Source of the DNA: Trachythela sp. YZ-2020
Taxonomy: Eukaryota > Cnidaria > Anthozoa > Malacalcyonacea > Clavulariidae
Assembly: GCA_016169945.1 (NCBI GenBank)
Contig: JADLSH010000388.1
Coordinates: 3,059,501-3,123,500 of the forward strand
Length of the DNA: 64,000 bases
Reading direction: 5' to 3'
Both the position numbers and the translations under genes were made by a program. The notes under the pieces are model-generated. The model saw only the letters and a program-made list of their open reading frames with translations, ran no database searches and had not been told where the DNA came from. Of the stretch, positions 1-12,492 are shown piece by piece. Position 1 is the stretch's first letter, and every line of letters begins with the position of its first letter.

Positions 1-460
1 GCATTGAAAGAGGTTACTTTTCGAAATATCTAGCATATTTCACCAGACTGCAGAGTAGGTCAACGTGGTATCCGAGATTTTTTGACAGAAATTTTAGCGC
101 ACTAGTGCGTACACGACGATTTTTGCCTGTTATCTGCCCCCAAATCTCTAATTTTCGTTGTCTTTAACACGTATTTGGCTACTTTTGTGCCCTTGACTCA
201 GACTACTTGTTGATGTGCACTTGGGAACTGTTTTGCGCTCCCGCACTTAGATTTTTTACTTTCCACACGCGAGAATGGCGAGATCTCGTCGAATTAAACT
301 ACCAAACTCTGCAGTCTGGTTCCTATTTAGTTGAATGGTTTTACCACTGGGTTTTACATGTTGGAGGGGGCATATTTGAAAGGGCCCGGACTAATAGAGG
401 ATTTATGGTAAATTATTTTAAAATCACTCAAATCACAACAGGACAGCTAGTAATATAAAA

Positions 461-498
461 TTATTTGTAAAATACAGAATTTAAAAAATTAACTATAT
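461..498 (-). pseudogene. 3' remnant of a fourth AADAC-like esterase
   Basis: Read on the minus strand, this stretch encodes IVNFLNSVFYK followed by a stop, the same C-terminus as the intact esterase ending at 3148. The similarity extends into the 3' flank: 350-500 matches about 3030-3185, including a shared TTTATGGTAAATTATTTT block. Upstream of the fragment (toward 500 and above) the sequence departs abruptly from esterase coding. It is therefore a truncated tandem copy, not a functional exon. Confidence 0.75.
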
Positions 499-757
499 GA
501 GGATAGGGTAGGTGTAGTGGTTAGGTTTCCTCTCAAGTTTCTATGCTGTAATATAATTGACAACATTTTTGGGGGTTTTAGAGTCTTACTTTTTAAGACA
601 CCCCACACTTAGCCATGTTGAGGAAAATGTCAAAGTACTTGTCTACCTGACCTGTGCACAGCCTCGTTAAAATTCTTGCATAATTAAAATGAACAATTCA
701 TATCATTGCCAACAAAGGAACACACAGAAGCAAACAAATTTTTCCATAAAAATAGAA

Positions 758-763
758 TTTATT
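758..763 (-). promoter_or_regulatory. candidate polyadenylation signal of the first esterase gene
   Basis: Minus-strand AATAAA, about 115 bp downstream of the stop codon at 879. It is the canonical hexamer at a plausible distance, but no cleavage site can be verified from sequence. Confidence 0.45.
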
Positions 764-878
764 CTAGAACTAATTAGTAATAAACATAAGATTTATGACA
801 TTAATGGAAAGTGAATTTGGTTAAATCATAGTCAAGATTGACTGGTCAGAAATATTTTTGTCCCATTGTTAAAGGCCC

Positions 879-2099
879 TTACACATTTTCATAAAACACA
901 GAATTTAGAAAGCTGACCATGTCATTTACAGCTATTTTAGCCAGGGTGTCATTCCCAATTGGTAATCCAATATTTTGTATGAATGCATGGTATGTCTTGT
1001 ATTGTTTCTCCACAACTGGTACACCAGCCACTTTAAGTCGTTTTGCAAACAACATGCCTTCGCTTGCTAGTACATCATACTCTGCAATGGCAACAAAGGT
1101 TGGGGGTGACCCACTCAAGTCCTCGGCTAGAAGGGGGGAAAGCCGTGGGTCGGTGACTTTTTCAACAAAATCTGATGGGAGGTTAACTATTGACTTTTCT
1201 GTTGGTATTTTACAGTTTGAAATTTCAGCTAAGTATTTCCAGTGTGGTGTTTGCATAAAGTACTTTGAGACATTGCCGACAAGATATTCTGGAACCATGT
1301 CCATGTTACCCATAGTAACTGCTGATGCATAATAAGCCATTTGTTTATTGGACAATGAAAAACCCTTGTTAAATGCCTTGTAGGATGGCAAGCATATCAC
1401 ATCAATCATTTGCAACCAGGGGTAAATCAACACTTGTGCCGCAAGTTTGGTGGCCGGCCTTGTCTGTTTTGCAAATTCTAGCGAAATTGTTGCAGACAGC
1501 AGACCACCTGCACTGTCACCGACAAGTGCAATTCTGTTACTGTCAATCCCAAATTTCATGGGTTCCTTCATAATAGCAGACACAACAGCAAAACCATCCT
1601 TAAATTGTGCTGGAAAAATGTTTTCAGGGGCAAGTCTATAATCCACTGAAATAACAACGGATTTGGTCCCATTGGCGAGCAGAATGCATGTGGCCATATA
1701 TGTTTTATATGTCCGACTTCCAAACGTCAACCCACCCCCATGAAAATGTATCAGTGCAGGGACGGGGGTTGAGACTTGGGTATTAGGTCGAAATATTGTT
1801 ACAGGAACACCAGCGATTATGGAGTCTTTTATATCAACCCCTTTTTTCCATTCACCATGTCCAAAATCGATCCAGTCCCAATCGCTCCAAGCAAACACAG
1901 CTCGTGTAATTCTGGACCCACCGATACCAAGCTTATTCCCAGCATAGCTGATTAACCCTGCACATCTGAGTATAAATGGTAGAACTTTTGAGGAAGGACC
2001 ACCGATTTTTGGAGACAGTGGCAGATAAGCTCCATACCATATAGTGCCTGCGATAATTGCAACGCATGTGACAAAAATTGTGACTGCTTTTTTAACCAT
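879..2099 (-). CDS. arylacetamide deacetylase-like / neutral cholesterol ester hydrolase-like esterase (intronless copy)
   Basis: This 406-aa alpha/beta-hydrolase is of normal AADAC/NCEH1 length (about 400). An N-terminal hydrophobic segment (residues about 5-27) looks like the type II signal anchor that puts this family in the ER membrane with a lumenal catalytic domain. The oxyanion-hole motif HGGG is at 120-123 and the nucleophile elbow GDSAGG at 194-199, with catalytic Ser196. Asp342 (in EYDVLASEG) and His371 (in YHAF) complete the triad. All catalytic residues are present, so an active carboxylester or lipid hydrolase is expected; the substrate cannot be deduced. It is the most diverged of the three tandem copies and lacks the intron the other two share after the codons for LAQ. 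The start is the ATG directly before the anchor. Confidence 0.9.
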   Translation of the reverse strand: MVKKAVTIFVTCVAIIAGTIWYGAYLPLSPKIGGPSSKVLPFILRCAGLISYAGNKLGIGGSRITRAVFAWSDWDWIDFGHGEWKKGVDIKDSIIAGVPVTIFRPNTQVSTPVPALIHFHGGGLTFGSRTYKTYMATCILLANGTKSVVISVDYRLAPENIFPAQFKDGFAVVSAIMKEPMKFGIDSNRIALVGDSAGGLLSATISLEFAKQTRPATKLAAQVLIYPWLQMIDVICLPSYKAFNKGFSLSNKQMAYYASAVTMGNMDMVPEYLVGNVSKYFMQTPHWKYLAEISNCKIPTEKSIVNLPSDFVEKVTDPRLSPLLAEDLSGSPPTFVAIAEYDVLASEGMLFAKRLKVAGVPVVEKQYKTYHAFIQNIGLPIGNDTLAKIAVNDMVSFLNSVFYENV

Positions 2100-3147
2100 T
2101 ATATTGTACCGACATGTACCAACTAAAAATTTAGCTTAAACCCTACTTCAACCTACGAACAGGCTATTTAGTGTTTTCCACTTTTCCATTCAATTTTTTT
2201 TGTATTATTTTCGAGTGCTTTTCGAATTTGTCAAGTTAAATCTAATCTATATTTTAGGAGAAGATTATGTATTTGTTATATTATATAAAGTTTTTTTTGC
2301 ATTGAAATAGGTTACTTTTCGAAATATCTAGCATATTTCTGACCAGACTGCAGAGTCGCGTCTGTGTCCCCGTCCGCGGTCCAAACGTTCATTGTCAGCG
2401 GTATTTCGACCAAATATGGGGTGACTCTTTATGTAGCCCTACGCTGCCCTACACGAATTATGTCTGTGATTATATCAGTGAGGATTATATATGGGATTAG
2501 GGTGGGGCCTTGGGGGTTGTGGTTAAATTATACATTTCGTGTAGGGCTACATAAAGACCCTACCAAAATATTAAATAACATCGTCCGAAAGCAACTCGAT
2601 GTTCAGTGCTATATTATCACCGAATATAATGTTTGTTCTATAACAGTATAACTTACATGGATATTTATGGCCTTCGCTAAATTACTTTTTAGGAATGTTA
2701 TTCTGTTTCCTAACCTTAACCCTGACCCCAAACCCTAAACCCAAAAATGTTGCTAAATAGTGAACCGCTGGCATGATACAACTGGATCACGGGAGGGGTC
2801 AATGGAATGTAACCAGAATGTAATTATGTAACTCCCATGCATGCCAACCATGGTGGTGCCTCGTGGGAGTCGGCCCCCTATCTTTTAACAAACCTTCTAC
2901 ACCCCTGACACTACACATATTTTTACATTAACTCGTAATACATGTTTTGATGTGGTCAAACAAATATAAAAAGTCGGTCCCTGAACAATGGACACCCCCC
3001 AAACTTTTTTGGAATATGCCCCCCTGGTTGGAGGGGGCTGTTTGAAAGGACCATATTTGAAAGGGCCTGAGGGCTAATAAAGGATTTATGGTAAATTATT
3101 TTAAAATCACTTAATTAAATCACAACAGGACGGCTAGTAATATAAAA
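2100..3147. other. intergenic, no gene seen; fold-back and duplicated flank
   Basis: The stretch contains a copy of the first 55 bases of the window (2300-2352), a fold-back element at 2427-2556 and, from about 3030, the duplicated esterase 3' flank also seen at 350-500. No supported coding region. Confidence 0.5.
2427..2556. repeat. small fold-back element
   Basis: Ends are inverted copies of CTTTATGTAGCCCTAC (2427-2442 and 2541-2556). The element is about 130 bp with no coding content, so probably a non-autonomous DNA-element relic. Confidence 0.55.
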
Positions 3148-4743
3148 TTATTTGTAAAATACAGAATTTAAGAAATTAACTATATCATCCATGCCTTGTT
3201 TTGCAATGGTTGTATCTATAAAAGGCATTGATAGCCGAATAAGGAATACATGATACATTTTATATATCTTGGTGACGACAGGAACACCTGCTGCCTTAAG
3301 ACGTTTTCCATAAAGAATGCCCTCGCTAGCCAGGATGTCATACTCTGGAATAATTAACAGGGTTGTGGGGGACCCCTGCAGAGTTTCAGCTAGGAGGGGA
3401 GAAAAACGTGGATCAGTTACTCTGTTGACAAAATCAGGAGGCAAGTTTATATTGGTGTTATCTTTAACAACTTTACAATTTGAAGACTCTGGTATCTCTA
3501 GGAACCGCCAGAATGGCGTGTTCATGAAATACTTTGTGACATTCCCAACAAGATATTCCTGCTGCATATCCTTGTTACCCATCGTTACCAGTGACATGAA
3601 GTAAGCTGTCTGTTCCTCATCAAACTGAAAGCCTCGTTTGTTTTCCTGATACGACGGCAAGCATAATGTATCAATTAGCTGAAGCCATGGATAAATCAAA
3701 ACTTGGCCAACAAGTTTTGACGATCTGTTCTGCTTTGCAAATTCAAGAGAAATTGCAGCAGCCTGCTGCCCTCCTGCACTGTCTCCAGCAATTGCAATCT
3801 TGTTGTTTAAAATTCCAAATTTGCTTGGTTCGTTAACAACAGTATTCACAACAGAGTAACAGTCGTCAAATTGTGCTGGGAAGGGATGCTCAGGTGCCAA
3901 CCTGTATTCAACTGAAATCACCACTGACTTTGTACCTAGAACAATCATATAACAACAAAGACAATTTGAATACTATGCAACAGACCTGAAATTATGCTGG
4001 AACATTGGGGGAGGGGGGAGTTGACCCCAGTTTGTTTTTATAGGGTGGCAAGAGACTAGTGGGAGGGGGCACTTTTCAACTATTTCAGAACAAAATACAC
4101 AACTTTCCATACTCTAGCCACTAACTCTATGCCCTATATTTAGGGGGTGTAAGGGTGTTTAAATGACATACTAGGGCTTGGCTGTATATAGGGACCAAGA
4201 TTGCCTGCCTTACTGGGTAACCAGGGCTGGTTCTGTTTTGGCAAGCCAGCCTTAATGTCTCTATGTAAATATTCCCTATTAAGTTGGAAAAGTCGTAATA
4301 GTCACCACACCTTGGGCAAGCATGATACATTGCTGAATATAAGATTTCCAGTTTACACTTCCAAATACTAAGCCCCCACCATGTAGGAAGATTAAACCAG
4401 GGAGATCTTGTCCTTCTACCTCAGCATTTGCAGGTCGGAATATCTTTACGGGTATGCCAGAAATAACCGAATCTTTGATGGTAATTCCTTTCGCCTCTGG
4501 ATTGGAAAGTAAATTCGACTCTGCTATGGTTGAGAAAAACCAACGAAACACTTTGTATTTTGGACACAAGCCCAATTTATCACTGATTAATTGGCTCAGT
4601 AAGTTATTCACATTGAACAGAAATGGAATCAATTTTTGATCACCCTTGAGTTTAGGAGAGATAGGCAGATAGGCATTATACCAAATTATGCCAGAAAACA
4701 CCGCAAATGACGCTACGATAATGGCGAAACCTTTTCTGAACAT
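3148..4743 (-). CDS. AADAC/NCEH1-like esterase, two exons
   Basis: Exon 1 is 4743-4311 and exon 2 is 3935-3148, with a GT-AG intron of 375 bp. The join restores LAQ-GTKSVVISVEYRLAPEH in frame and gives 406 aa, the family length. A membrane anchor lies at about residues 5-25. HGGG is at 121-124 and GDSAGG carries the nucleophile at Ser197; EYDILASEG and YHVF supply Asp and His. A TTG 21 nt upstream is open in the same frame, but the ATG reading MFRKG aligns with both paralogues. The gene is very similar to the copy at 5579-7242 along the whole coding region and about 75 bp of 5' flank, which indicates a recent tandem duplication. Confidence 0.9.
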
Positions 4744-4763
4744 TTTTGTGTCTAAATGTTGCA

Positions 4764-5578
4764 ATTACTGTAGTTTAACTTGATTATTGCGACATGCTAT
4801 TGTGCATATTTGTGGACTGTAATTTTACCATGATTGGTTAATATATTAACAGGTATAACCGGTACAAGGTGGTACAAGTCACTGATCTACAATAGTAGGT
4901 CGCCGTATTAAAACAAACACGAAATCTATCAACTCAAGCAACGATGGTGCAAATATATCTTTGGTATTTGATTCCAGCAGATTTTCTATTGTTATACAAA
5001 TGAATAATGAATTTATCAAATAACGCACCAGGTATTAATCTGGTAGAAAACGCAATTTTAAAATGACCCGATTAAAATGCCGATCTTATGACTAGAGTCT
5101 ATTAATAGAGTAAGGGAGAACTTTGTCTTTGGCAAAGAAATGGTAATTGGTAAACAGTGGCGGAAATTTCGGTTGGTTGGGGGGGGGGTGACCGCCCCCC
5201 ACCTTTGCGGAAAATTTGTAGGAAATTTTAACCTAAAAAGGGCTAAAACAGCCTATTTTGAGTGTAAATGGGGGATTTGTCGGAAATTTAGGAGGCTTTG
5301 CCCCCGCCCCACCAGAACACGTGAATTTCCGCCACTGATGGTAAACACAGTTTCCTGATAATTCGCCAGTGAGCGTACAAAACGAGTCATTTTAGAAGTC
5401 ATATACAAACCTTGCAGTTTGGCCTTTATCAGATCTAAAACACTCGGCTGCGCCTCAATGTTTTAAATCAGATAAAGACCCCTTGTGCGGTTTGTATGTA
5501 TTACGTAAAGAGTATACCATACAACAAACTAAAATCACCCAAACAGGCCAGCAGTTTACAGATTTTGTTATGTATTAA
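4764..5578. other. intergenic / 5' flank of the second esterase
   Basis: About 75 bp upstream of the ATG at 4743 is nearly identical to the flank of the copy at 7242 (shared TTGATTATTGCGACATGC), so the proximal promoter was probably duplicated too. A CCAAT-type motif on the minus strand lies near 4832 (TGATTGGTTAAT on plus). The rest holds a hAT-like MITE (5155-5337) and a short fold-back at about 5403-5500. No gene seen. Confidence 0.5.
5155..5337. mobile_element. hAT-type MITE
   Basis: Terminal inverted repeats CAGTGGCGGAAATT and AATTTCCGCCACTG bound a 183-bp element with a G-rich centre. The flanks TTGGTAAA (5147-5154) and ATGGTAAA (5338-5345) are an 8-bp target duplication with one mismatch. 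CAGTG ends with an 8-bp duplication are typical of hAT. It encodes nothing. Confidence 0.75.
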
Positions 5579-7242
5579 TTATGTATAAAATATATAATTT
5601 AAAAAATTAACTATATCTTCCATGCCTTGACTTGCAATGGTTGTATCTATAAAAGGTATTGATAACCGAAGGAGAAATATATGATAAGTTTTATACATTT
5701 TGGTGACAACAGGAATGCCTGCCTCCTTCAGACGTTTTCCAAAAAGAATGCCCTCGCTTGCAAAGATGTCATACTCTGGAATAACTAACAGGGTTGCAGG
5801 GGATCCCTCTAGGCTTTTCGCTAGGAGGGGAGAAAAACGTGGGTCGGTTACTCTCTTAACAAAATCAGGTGGCAAGTCTATATTGGTGTTATCTTTAAAA
5901 ATGTTACAATTTGAAGACTCGGGAATTTCTAGGAACTGCCAGAATGGTGTCTTCATGAAGTACCGTGTGACATTGCCAACAAGGTATTCCTGTTCCATAT
6001 CCTTGTTACCCATCGTTACAATCGACATGAAGTACGCGGACTGCTCCACATCCATCTGAAAACCTCGTTTGTTTTCCTGATAAGACGGCAGGCATAATGC
6101 ATCAATTAGCTGAAGCACTGGATAAATCAAAACTTGGCCAACAAGTTTTGACGATCTGTTCTGCTTTGCAAATTCAAGAGAAATTGCAGCAGCCTGCTGC
6201 CCTCCTGCACTGTCTCCAGCAATTGCAATCTTGTCGTTCAAGATTCCAAATTTGCTTGGTTCGTTAACCACAGTATTCACAACAGAATAACAGTCATCAA
6301 ATTGTGCTGGGAAGGGATGCTCAGGTGCCAGTCGGTACTCAACTGAAATCACCACTGACTTTGTACCTATAGAACAAGAGCAATTTGAATACCATGCTCA
6401 GCCTAATAAGCTAGTAGGGGTAGTGAAACCCACTGTCTTTATTGGGTAATGGCAGCTAGCTGATTTGATGTCTATTTAGTGTTAACATTTTTATTATCCT
6501 ATCACCACAGAGAATTTGAAGGTCCCAGGCAAAATACAATGCCCACTTATGTACCTAAATCTATATCCATGTTTTAGGGGTGTTTAAATGGAGACTAGCC
6601 AGCCCTTATACCTGGACTGGCATATATATGGGAACAAAGTTATATCCTGTCTTACCAAGATCTTACTGCGATCCATAGGCTTCTCAGCTTGGGTGGTTAA
6701 TTTTTGGAGAGCCAGCCCACCTGCTTTGGTTGAGCATGCTGAAGCTTGAGTAACCGGGCTGCTTAGCTTCCATGTAATTACACCCCCTAAGTTGAAAAGT
6801 TCTAAGTCATCACACCTTGGGCAAGCATGGTACATTGCTGAATATAACATTTCCAGTTTACACTTCCAAATACTAAGCCACCACCATGGAAGAATATCAA
6901 CCCTGGGCGATGCTCAATTTCTCCCTCTTCATCTACTGGTCGGAATACCTTTACGGGTATGCCAGAAATAACTGAATCTTTGATGGTAATTCCTTTGACC
7001 TCTGAATTGGATTTGGACTCTGATACGAATGACAAAACCCAACGGAACACTTTGTATTTTGGAACCAAGCCCAATTTATCGCTAAGCAATTGGCTCAGTA
7101 AGTTATTCACATTGCACATAAATGGAATCAATTTTTGATCACCCTTGAGTTTAGGAGAGATAGGCAGATAGGCATTATACCAAATTATGCCAGAAAACAC
7201 GGCAAATGACGCTACGAAAATGGCCAAACCTTTTCTGAACAT
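5579..7242 (-). CDS. AADAC/NCEH1-like esterase, two exons
   Basis: Exon 1 is 7242-6816 and exon 2 is 6366-5579, GT-AG, splitting the same codon as in the copy at 3148-4743. The joined frame gives 404 aa. The order is N-terminal signal anchor (MFRKGLAIFVASFAVF...), HGGGLVFGS oxyanion motif, EYRLAPEHPFPAQ, GDSAGG nucleophile, EYDIFASEG and a YH catalytic histidine near the C-terminus. All triad residues are present. Its exon 2 differs from the neighbouring paralogue at scattered positions only, and introns and 5' flanks still resemble each other. The start lies about 300 bp from the divergent MAP2K4 start, so the two may share a promoter region. The substrate is unknown. Confidence 0.9.
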
Positions 7243-7546
7243 TTTTGTGTCTAAATGTTGCAGTATACTGTAGTTTAACTTGATTATTGCGACATGCTAT
7301 TGTGCATATTTGTGGACTATAAAATCCAGAGTATAAAATATATAATTCTCAGAATTATTCATATTCGTTCTCAGTTTCTTTCCCGGAAACTCGCGGCGCC
7401 GGCGTTCTTTCGGAATATATAATTTTCAATATGGCAACTTGTCAAGCAAAATAAATCAAATATTTCTTTGCATATCCTGCTTAAAATACGTTGAACATTA
7501 TATCTGCAAAGACATAAATCTTTGCATTGCTTCTCTGTATTGTTTT
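7243..7546. promoter_or_regulatory. divergent promoter region between esterase and MAP2K4
   Basis: This is the 304-bp gap between the esterase ATG (7242, minus) and the proposed MAP2K4 ATG (7547, plus). It holds AT-rich TATA-like stretches (ACTATAAAA at 7317-7325 and GTATAAAATATATA from 7331). A short GC-rich block at 7380-7405 contains TTCCCGGAAAC, which fits an ETS- or STAT-type site by consensus only. Location and composition suggest promoter function; no start site can be verified. Confidence 0.4.
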
Positions 7547-10500
7547 ATGGCGTCCAATCGAGGTTTGTGGATAAATCGATCGCATAAAATAGAATGTACA
7601 ATAGTTGATTCATACAGTACTCCGACTTGTAGTTTTATAAACAAGAAATCTTCGGCCTAATTCGTAAATAATTTAAAATAACTCCATTTAGAATGGATAT
7701 ATCTATCAGTTCTAAACTATGCTCCCTAAAAGTCCAATAAGGGCATCACATCTTTGATACTACAGGAGAAAACTTAAACTAAACTATTCAACTATATTTC
7801 TAGTGCATAGCTCTATCAGTTCTAAACAGTTCTCTCTAGAGCTCCAGTAAGACCATTCCTGGTTGGACCAGGACGTTACTACACGAAGGAAACCTAAACT
7901 AAACTAGCTTTATTGAAACTGGATAGCTCTATCAGTTTGCAATAATATTATAACTTATTAAATTGCAATAATTTATATGTAATGTAACAGAATGACATTG
8001 GGAGTTACAGACAAAGCTTGTATTTTAATTTTAACAGAGGATAGCTCGCCAGAAAACTTAAGACATGACTTGAAGAAGCTAAGTTTTGATGGTGGCATAA
8101 GCATAAGTATAGCTCCAGTTGCAAAGAAAATTCCTCCTGTTTCTCGTTCTGTAAATATGTGAGTACTATATATCAAACATGGGAGACCAGTATATAGCTA
8201 TAAGTTGTGCTATGTAAGATCGGTTTGTGTAGATGGAAAATTTGAGCGAAAACTATATACGCATTTAGACCTAAATGGGAGCAGTTGTGAAAAATGCAAC
8301 TATTTAGGCCCTCTGACAGGAATTTGCCAGAAGGAGTTTTGCTTGAATTTTCCATTTACAAAAACCCTTAACATTCTGTTCTATCGAGTCAGATGCCTAA
8401 TATCTAGTATATCATAAGATGCCTTGGTTTGTGTCTGAACTACCTGAAAAGTTGAAAAATACTTTGACATTTCAAGTGAAAGCCCTTTTTTAGTTCAGGC
8501 ACAAACCAAAGGGAATATGTGAGTGGTTAAATAGATATGCTTTAGTCTTTACTGTAATTTTTTAGTGTAAACCAGGCTAACCAGGCAATAAATAGCCTGA
8601 ACTCAAGGATGACAATTAAGGACTTTTTACACACACTTGGGTAGTCGGGCCAGACTTTTCCAAGTACACAAGGGCAGTACAATTCATTCAAAAAATTTGG
8701 GGGACAGAGCTGGCCAGCCGACATAATATATTATAGATTAATATTACGAATGTCCAAAAAGTGGGGAGACGCATTTCCCTGAATTAATATTTTGTTGACA
8801 ACTTTTTAATTTTTCAAAGGACATGAATTTTACTTTCGGGACAACCTTTACACAAATAACTTGTAAAAGTTGTAAATAAGTTGTAAACAAGTTATAGTCT
8901 CGCCAGTTTTAGCTTACTGAAATCTCAGGCTGCATGGCAAGCCATTAGCCTGGCATATATAGAGCTATTCAACTTGATTGCATGAAAATTGTACAAGTTC
9001 TTAGATTTTTAGGTCAGCCTTGCATTTCATTTGAGATCAAATTGAACTGTCATGCAATAGTGAATCTAATATAATTTTCTTTCAAGACAAAGAATAAAAG
9101 ATCACAAGGCTGCTGGGAAATTGAGATTTGGACCAAATGAGGTTACTGAACATTGATTGATTGTGTGTATATTAAAAATTTTATTAATTAAATTATTTTT
9201 TTGATGATGCTAACAGTCGTATTTGGTTGATGCATATTCGTGTATTTTCAAATTTCAGGAAACCTATGAGTACACATCAGAGGATCTGGTTGACCTGGGT
9301 GAAATTGGCAGAGGGAATTTTGGTTCTGTAAGCAAGATGCTTCACAGACAAAGTCAGACAAAAATGGCAGTAAAGGTATCAGACAGGGTATAGCTATTAT
9401 AGCACTCTGGGAGACATGACTGCCGAGAAAAAAATTGCATCTTGCCTCATTCCGCGAATATGATAGGAGCTCAAACTTGCGAGGTGAAATCCTGTCTCAA
9501 GCCCCACCAGCCCTGCAATTGGAGTGCCGCCTCAATTATGTAGGTGCCTCCTCTTAAGTTTGCACCCCCTCTCTCTCAAGTTCAATCCCCCCTCTCAAAT
9601 ATCAGCTGCTCTCGTCTTAAATATGGGCTTATGCATACCGTATGTTCCTGCACAGCTTATATCCCATTTACAGAGAATACATTCAACCGTTGATGAAAAA
9701 GAGCAAAAACAACTTCTAATGGATTTAGAAGTTGTGATGAACAGCAGTGAATGTCCATATATTGTGAAATTTTATGGAGCTTTGTTTACTGAGGTGCGTC
9801 ATTTAATCAAATATATAGTTCCCTAACTCACAAAAGTATATTACAATTACTATTAACAGCTGATCAATACAAAATTTTCCAAAATGCCTTTTTGTATGTA
9901 TGCACACTGGAATCCCGCTATCTCTAACAGCCAATGGAAACAACAAAAAGATCGAAATAGCTGGGTTCGAGATAAATGAATCAGTGTCATATTACAAAAA
10001 TATAATTATAATAATTATTATATATGGCTGATCCAGTGACCTATCGATACGACTGTTATTTGTGAAATATACAATAAACACTGTCAATACAGTTTATTTA
10101 ACAATTGTGCTGTGAGTATCTTCAACTGAAAGAGTGCATTCTTTATTCGGAATCAAATATGTGCATATATTATACCTCACAATAAGTTTGTCCAATCAGA
10201 GAACTAGGCTTGTACCACATGACCGTGGTATTTTTCAGCGAATACCATGCCCCGGGCAACTTGTACCCTGTAGTCGTTTCCCAGGGGCATGGTATTTGAG
10301 TCGAATACCCCGCTCCTACCCAGGCCGTCGTCTAATTTCATCGCCTGTTTTCTAGTATCTAGTACAAGCCATACAAGGTTCGTTATAATATATCATTTAT
10401 AGACCTTTCACTCGGGGTATTCCCAAAAAAAAATTTGTGGAATACCCCTCGCTCCAGGTCTATAACTGATAACTACTCCCTGATAAAACAACGAACTGAA

Positions 10501-12458
10501 GTCATCAAAGTTTGAGATAACCGGGTAAATTCGTTCAAGGGAAGCAAAATTAGTTTGAGATAGCGGGGAGTTCGAGTTAAGCAAGTTCGACATAACGGGA
10601 TTCTACTGTAGTCATCCGCATTATTCAAATTGATTCCTAGGGTGATGCGTGGATCTGTATGGAATTAATGGAAACATCGCTGGATATTGTATATAAGTTA
10701 GTTTATGGAAAATTAGGACAAGCTATTCCAGAAGATATTCTTGGAGTTATAGCTTTAGCTGTGAGTATGTTTCTTTCCTTTGAATAGACAATTTGCATTA
10801 CAGACTAATTTTTTATCTAGGCAAAAAAAGGTATATTGCCGGAAAGAACATACTAAAATTAGTAAAATTGCAAAGTTTGATTGCGAAATGTTGTAAAATG
10901 CGGAAAATATAGCCTTGCAAATTTTGTATACTTTTGTATTACGTACGTAAATTCCTACCACATTTGAACCCGAAAATGGTAGGAATTTCCGCACGTAATA
11001 CAAAAGTATACAAAATTTGCAAACTTTACAAGGCTATATTTTCCGCATTTTACAACATTTCGCAACCAAACTTTGCAATTTTACTAATCTTATTATGTTC
11101 TTTGTAGCTGTTGTGATTGATCTCCTTCTCCTTGCCTAGAACAAAATTTAGTCTATAATGCAAATTGTCTATTGCGTTGGTTCCGTTACTTTTGTTCAAT
11201 GTTTCAATCAATTATCTCAAACGTGTGTCCAGTGTAGTTAATATTCTACAATAAGCTGCTGTGGTTTGTGTAGATCAGCTGTACTTTGTGTCTGGACGTT
11301 TCGAGGGAAGGCCACGTAATGTCCTACGCTACTAACTTGTCTTGTTAAGCTTTTTTCAGACGCAAACCACGGCAGCTTAGGCTAAAAATAATTCTGTTTC
11401 TGGTCAGTGGGTTTGTGCAAAATTGACGCGGCGACGCGGATTTTCCCCCCTTCTTTTTTTTCATAAGAGTTAATAAGGAGGCACTTTTGTGGAGAAATGG
11501 GTGAGTATTGTTCTATTTTTTTAAAAAATGTATAGTGTTTTGCAAGGACATCGCTGGACCGTATTTGCCAAAAAAAAACGTTGCGACGCGCACAGTTAAA
11601 AATGATGCGCGCACTGACCAGAAACAGAATAATGTTTTTTGGCTTTAGTTATCTAGGTGATCTGGAAACACGGAAAAATACTGGGAATAGTCGTCAAATA
11701 GAAATACATTTTCAGATTCAAATTGCCAAATATCTCGTGAAATGTAGTCCATTTTGTTACTAAATTTGTCATGGACTTGTGGTTTCCATCGTTAAACATA
11801 TCGACAAAGTTTCAAATAGTTTTATAAACGAAACACAAAGAAATAAGTGATTAAATACAGCAAAATGGATTTCTATTCTGTTGCTAGTTCCAGACCCTTT
11901 TGCTCGCCGCCAGATCACCTGGATGTTAAATGGCAATGCGCCCCAGTGGCAATGTATCCTTTATTTCTTTACTCTGTCTGACATAAAGAGGAAAGTCCTG
12001 GACATAATAATCCTGGAAGGGCCAAATTGCGCCCAAGTGAGCCCTACTGTATCATTTTACTTATTCTATCCCCCGTTTACTCGATAATTGCTATTTTTAA
12101 GGTTGTCAAAGCGCTGGCTTATTTAAAATCAAACTTGAATATAATACACAGAGGTAGGTCATTGTAGATTTGTAGATATTGAAAATGATCGAAAAGATTT
12201 ATGGTAGAAAAGAAATCAAGGAATGTATTTGGAGACACGGAACCAGCTAGAACAGATACTGGATAAGCCAAGTGTCGACTTCCCATCCAAATGACGCTTT
12301 CTGCGTCGGGATAAAATTGCAGTTGAATCATAATAATATACAATTATTGGACGAGGTTGAGCAAAATATCGTGATTTATCAGTGGCGAGCAGATCAATTA
12401 TTTGCCGATGCCGAAGGCAGAGGCAAATAATTGATCTGCGAGACACTGATAAATCACG

Positions 12459-12492
<34 letters not shown>

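Larger units (their letters stand above)
1..878. other. intergenic sequence with duplicated flank blocks
   Basis: No intact gene is visible. Positions 1-55 are nearly identical to 2300-2352 (shared block ending in ACCAGACTGCAGAGT), and 350-500 is duplicated at 3030-3185. Both pairs point to tandem duplication of the esterase unit. Open frames here (for example 207-458) have no recognisable coding character. Confidence 0.5.
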
